Assembly (NCBI GenBank): GCA_027576995.1
Contig: JANBQC010000501.1
Coordinates: forward strand, 1 to 21,020
Source: Dimargaris cristalligena
Lineage: Eukaryota; Kickxellomycota; Dimargaritomycetes; Dimargaritales; Dimargaritaceae
Length of the DNA: 21,020 bases
Direction of reading: 5' to 3'
Shown: piece after piece, positions 19,947 through 21,020 of the stretch
How positions within the stretch are numbered: the first letter of the stretch is position 1
Layout: each line of letters starts with the position of its first letter
Translations under genes and position numbers: made by a program
The notes under the pieces: generated by a model
The model's database searches: none
What the model was told of the DNA's origin: nothing
Seen by the model: the letters and a program-made list of their open reading frames with translations, nothing else

Positions 19947-21020
19947 ATGGTAAGTGTATCTATCGTCGAGTACCCTGCTTCTGGTGCGTCCTATTGCCTC
20001 GAATGCTGGGTACTTATCACTTTAACCACCGAGAGGTCGAATTGTCTTTCCGTTCACCATCGTCCTGGGGTGCTTGCTGTTTAATGTTTGCCCCTGTCTG
20101 GTCTTGAAAACTGGAGCTACCAAACCAACATACATAGTAGGACATAGGGCTATCTGATTACTTGGTTCCATTGTTGCTCTTTTCATTCAAGTGACCGCCC
20201 AAAGCCACACTATACTCATTTTTCATAGTCACCCCTCAGGCTAAGCATATTGAGTAAACAATTAATTCAAAAAACAAACAAATAATAACTAGCATCGTGT
20301 CTTTCTAATACCCTCCTATTTGATACCCCCTGCAACATCCCTACAGACAATGGTTGGCCCTGATTTAAAGACGGAACAAGTACTCTGGACGGAGCCGATA
20401 CAGCTTCCCTACTCCCTCCAAGAAAATAACCCGCTTCTACCAACCGCTAGTCTACCTATGGCTATGGATATCACTGACTCGTGTTCCTTACCTTTAGTTT
20501 CCTCCTCCCCGGCCGCGTCTCCAGCACCGACCTTAGTCGCGAACCCAGTGGCCACTGTCGTTGATTATGTGTCCCCTACGAAGCCTCCTGAACACACCCC
20601 AGCGGCTACCGAAGCTGCCTCGGAGGAAGAAGAAGAGCTATATGAGGTCGAGAGTATTGTCAACCATCGGAGGGTGCGTGGGACCGTCGAATACCTTATT
20701 AAGTGGAAAGGGTACACCGAGGAGTGGAATACCTGGGAGCCTCGCAATAACCTGAACTGCACGGCTTTGGTCCGCCAGTACTATCGGTCCTTGAACAAGG
20801 CCTCAGCCCCGGCCAAGCCAACTTTTAAGAGTACTCTAGATAGGTTTTTGGCAAGCAACCCCACACCTACAACGACATATAGCCCATCGCTTCTAGCCTC
20901 AACACCCGTTACTCACCCGGAGCCAGTCCCGGTCCAACCTTCGGCCCCAACCCCAAAAGCCCAACCACCCGTGGTAGCCGACCCTTCCTGGCTACCTCTT
21001 AAACAGGAAATCCCCCAGAA
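19947..21020 (+). CDS. HP1-like chromodomain protein, 3' end beyond the window
   Basis: The long frame from 20347 to the window end is open throughout. An acidic run (SEEEEE) precedes a full chromodomain: YEVESI, then GTVEYLIKWKGY, then EEWNTWEP and NNLNC. Numbering from the ATG at 20350, the domain spans about 97-150 and the three aromatic cage residues that hold methyl-lysine are Y98, W119 and Y122. Both flanks are Pro/Ser/Thr-rich and probably disordered. The family reads H3K9 or H3K27 methylation in heterochromatin; retroelement integrases also carry such domains, but no integrase sequence precedes it. Proposed start: ATG at 19947, followed at once by a GTAAGT donor (19950) and an intron to CTACAG (20346), phase 0. 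The alternative start is the ATG at 20350. Any chromoshadow domain would lie outside the window. Confidence 0.8.

Noticed and set aside
1..21020. tRNA, rRNA genes and CRISPR arrays
   Set aside because: I looked for tRNA arm patterns and regularly spaced repeats by eye and found none that held up.

Overview
The window looks like nuclear DNA of a fungus, possibly an early-diverging lineage, though I cannot name it. The reasons are: spliceosomal introns of about 130-240 bp with GTAAGT donors; a peroxisomal-type thiolase carrying a PTS2 signal; a mitochondrial-type succinate-semialdehyde dehydrogenase (SSADH); LTR-type repeats; an HP1-type chromodomain protein; TATA boxes and pyrimidine-rich stretches ahead of genes; and GC-rich coding sequence set in AT-rich intergenic DNA.

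Layout. 1-1927 is repeat territory: two inverted copies of an old repeat, one of them split by a 624-bp solo LTR. The left copy and its surroundings have lost nearly all CpG. 1928-3249 has no recognisable gene. 3250-3435 holds a small unknown ORF. At 4537-4785 (minus strand) there is an 82-residue predicted secreted peptide gene with about 0.8 kb of 3' flank. 6801-8054 encodes the intronless peroxisomal 3-ketoacyl-CoA thiolase. 9300-12601 encodes SSADH in ten exons, including a GC-AG intron and a 12-nt micro-exon. Straight after it, 12831-14205 carries a decayed, frameshifted, inverted second copy of the secreted-peptide gene and its 3' flank. 14206-16402 shows nothing recognisable. 16631-17371 encodes a protein with both a signal peptide and two C2H2-type zinc fingers. 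17436-18793 is almost free of CpG. 19947 to the window end holds the 5' part of a chromodomain gene that runs off the edge.

How they fit together. Thiolase (beta-oxidation, acetyl-CoA) and SSADH (GABA shunt, succinate) both feed central carbon metabolism, but nothing shows that they are co-regulated. The most unusual content is the secreted-peptide pair, which flanks the two metabolic genes as an ancient inverted duplication, and the predicted secreted zinc-finger protein. A second theme is selective loss of CpG in old repeats, best explained by deamination of methylated cytosine, in the same window as a gene for a probable heterochromatin reader.
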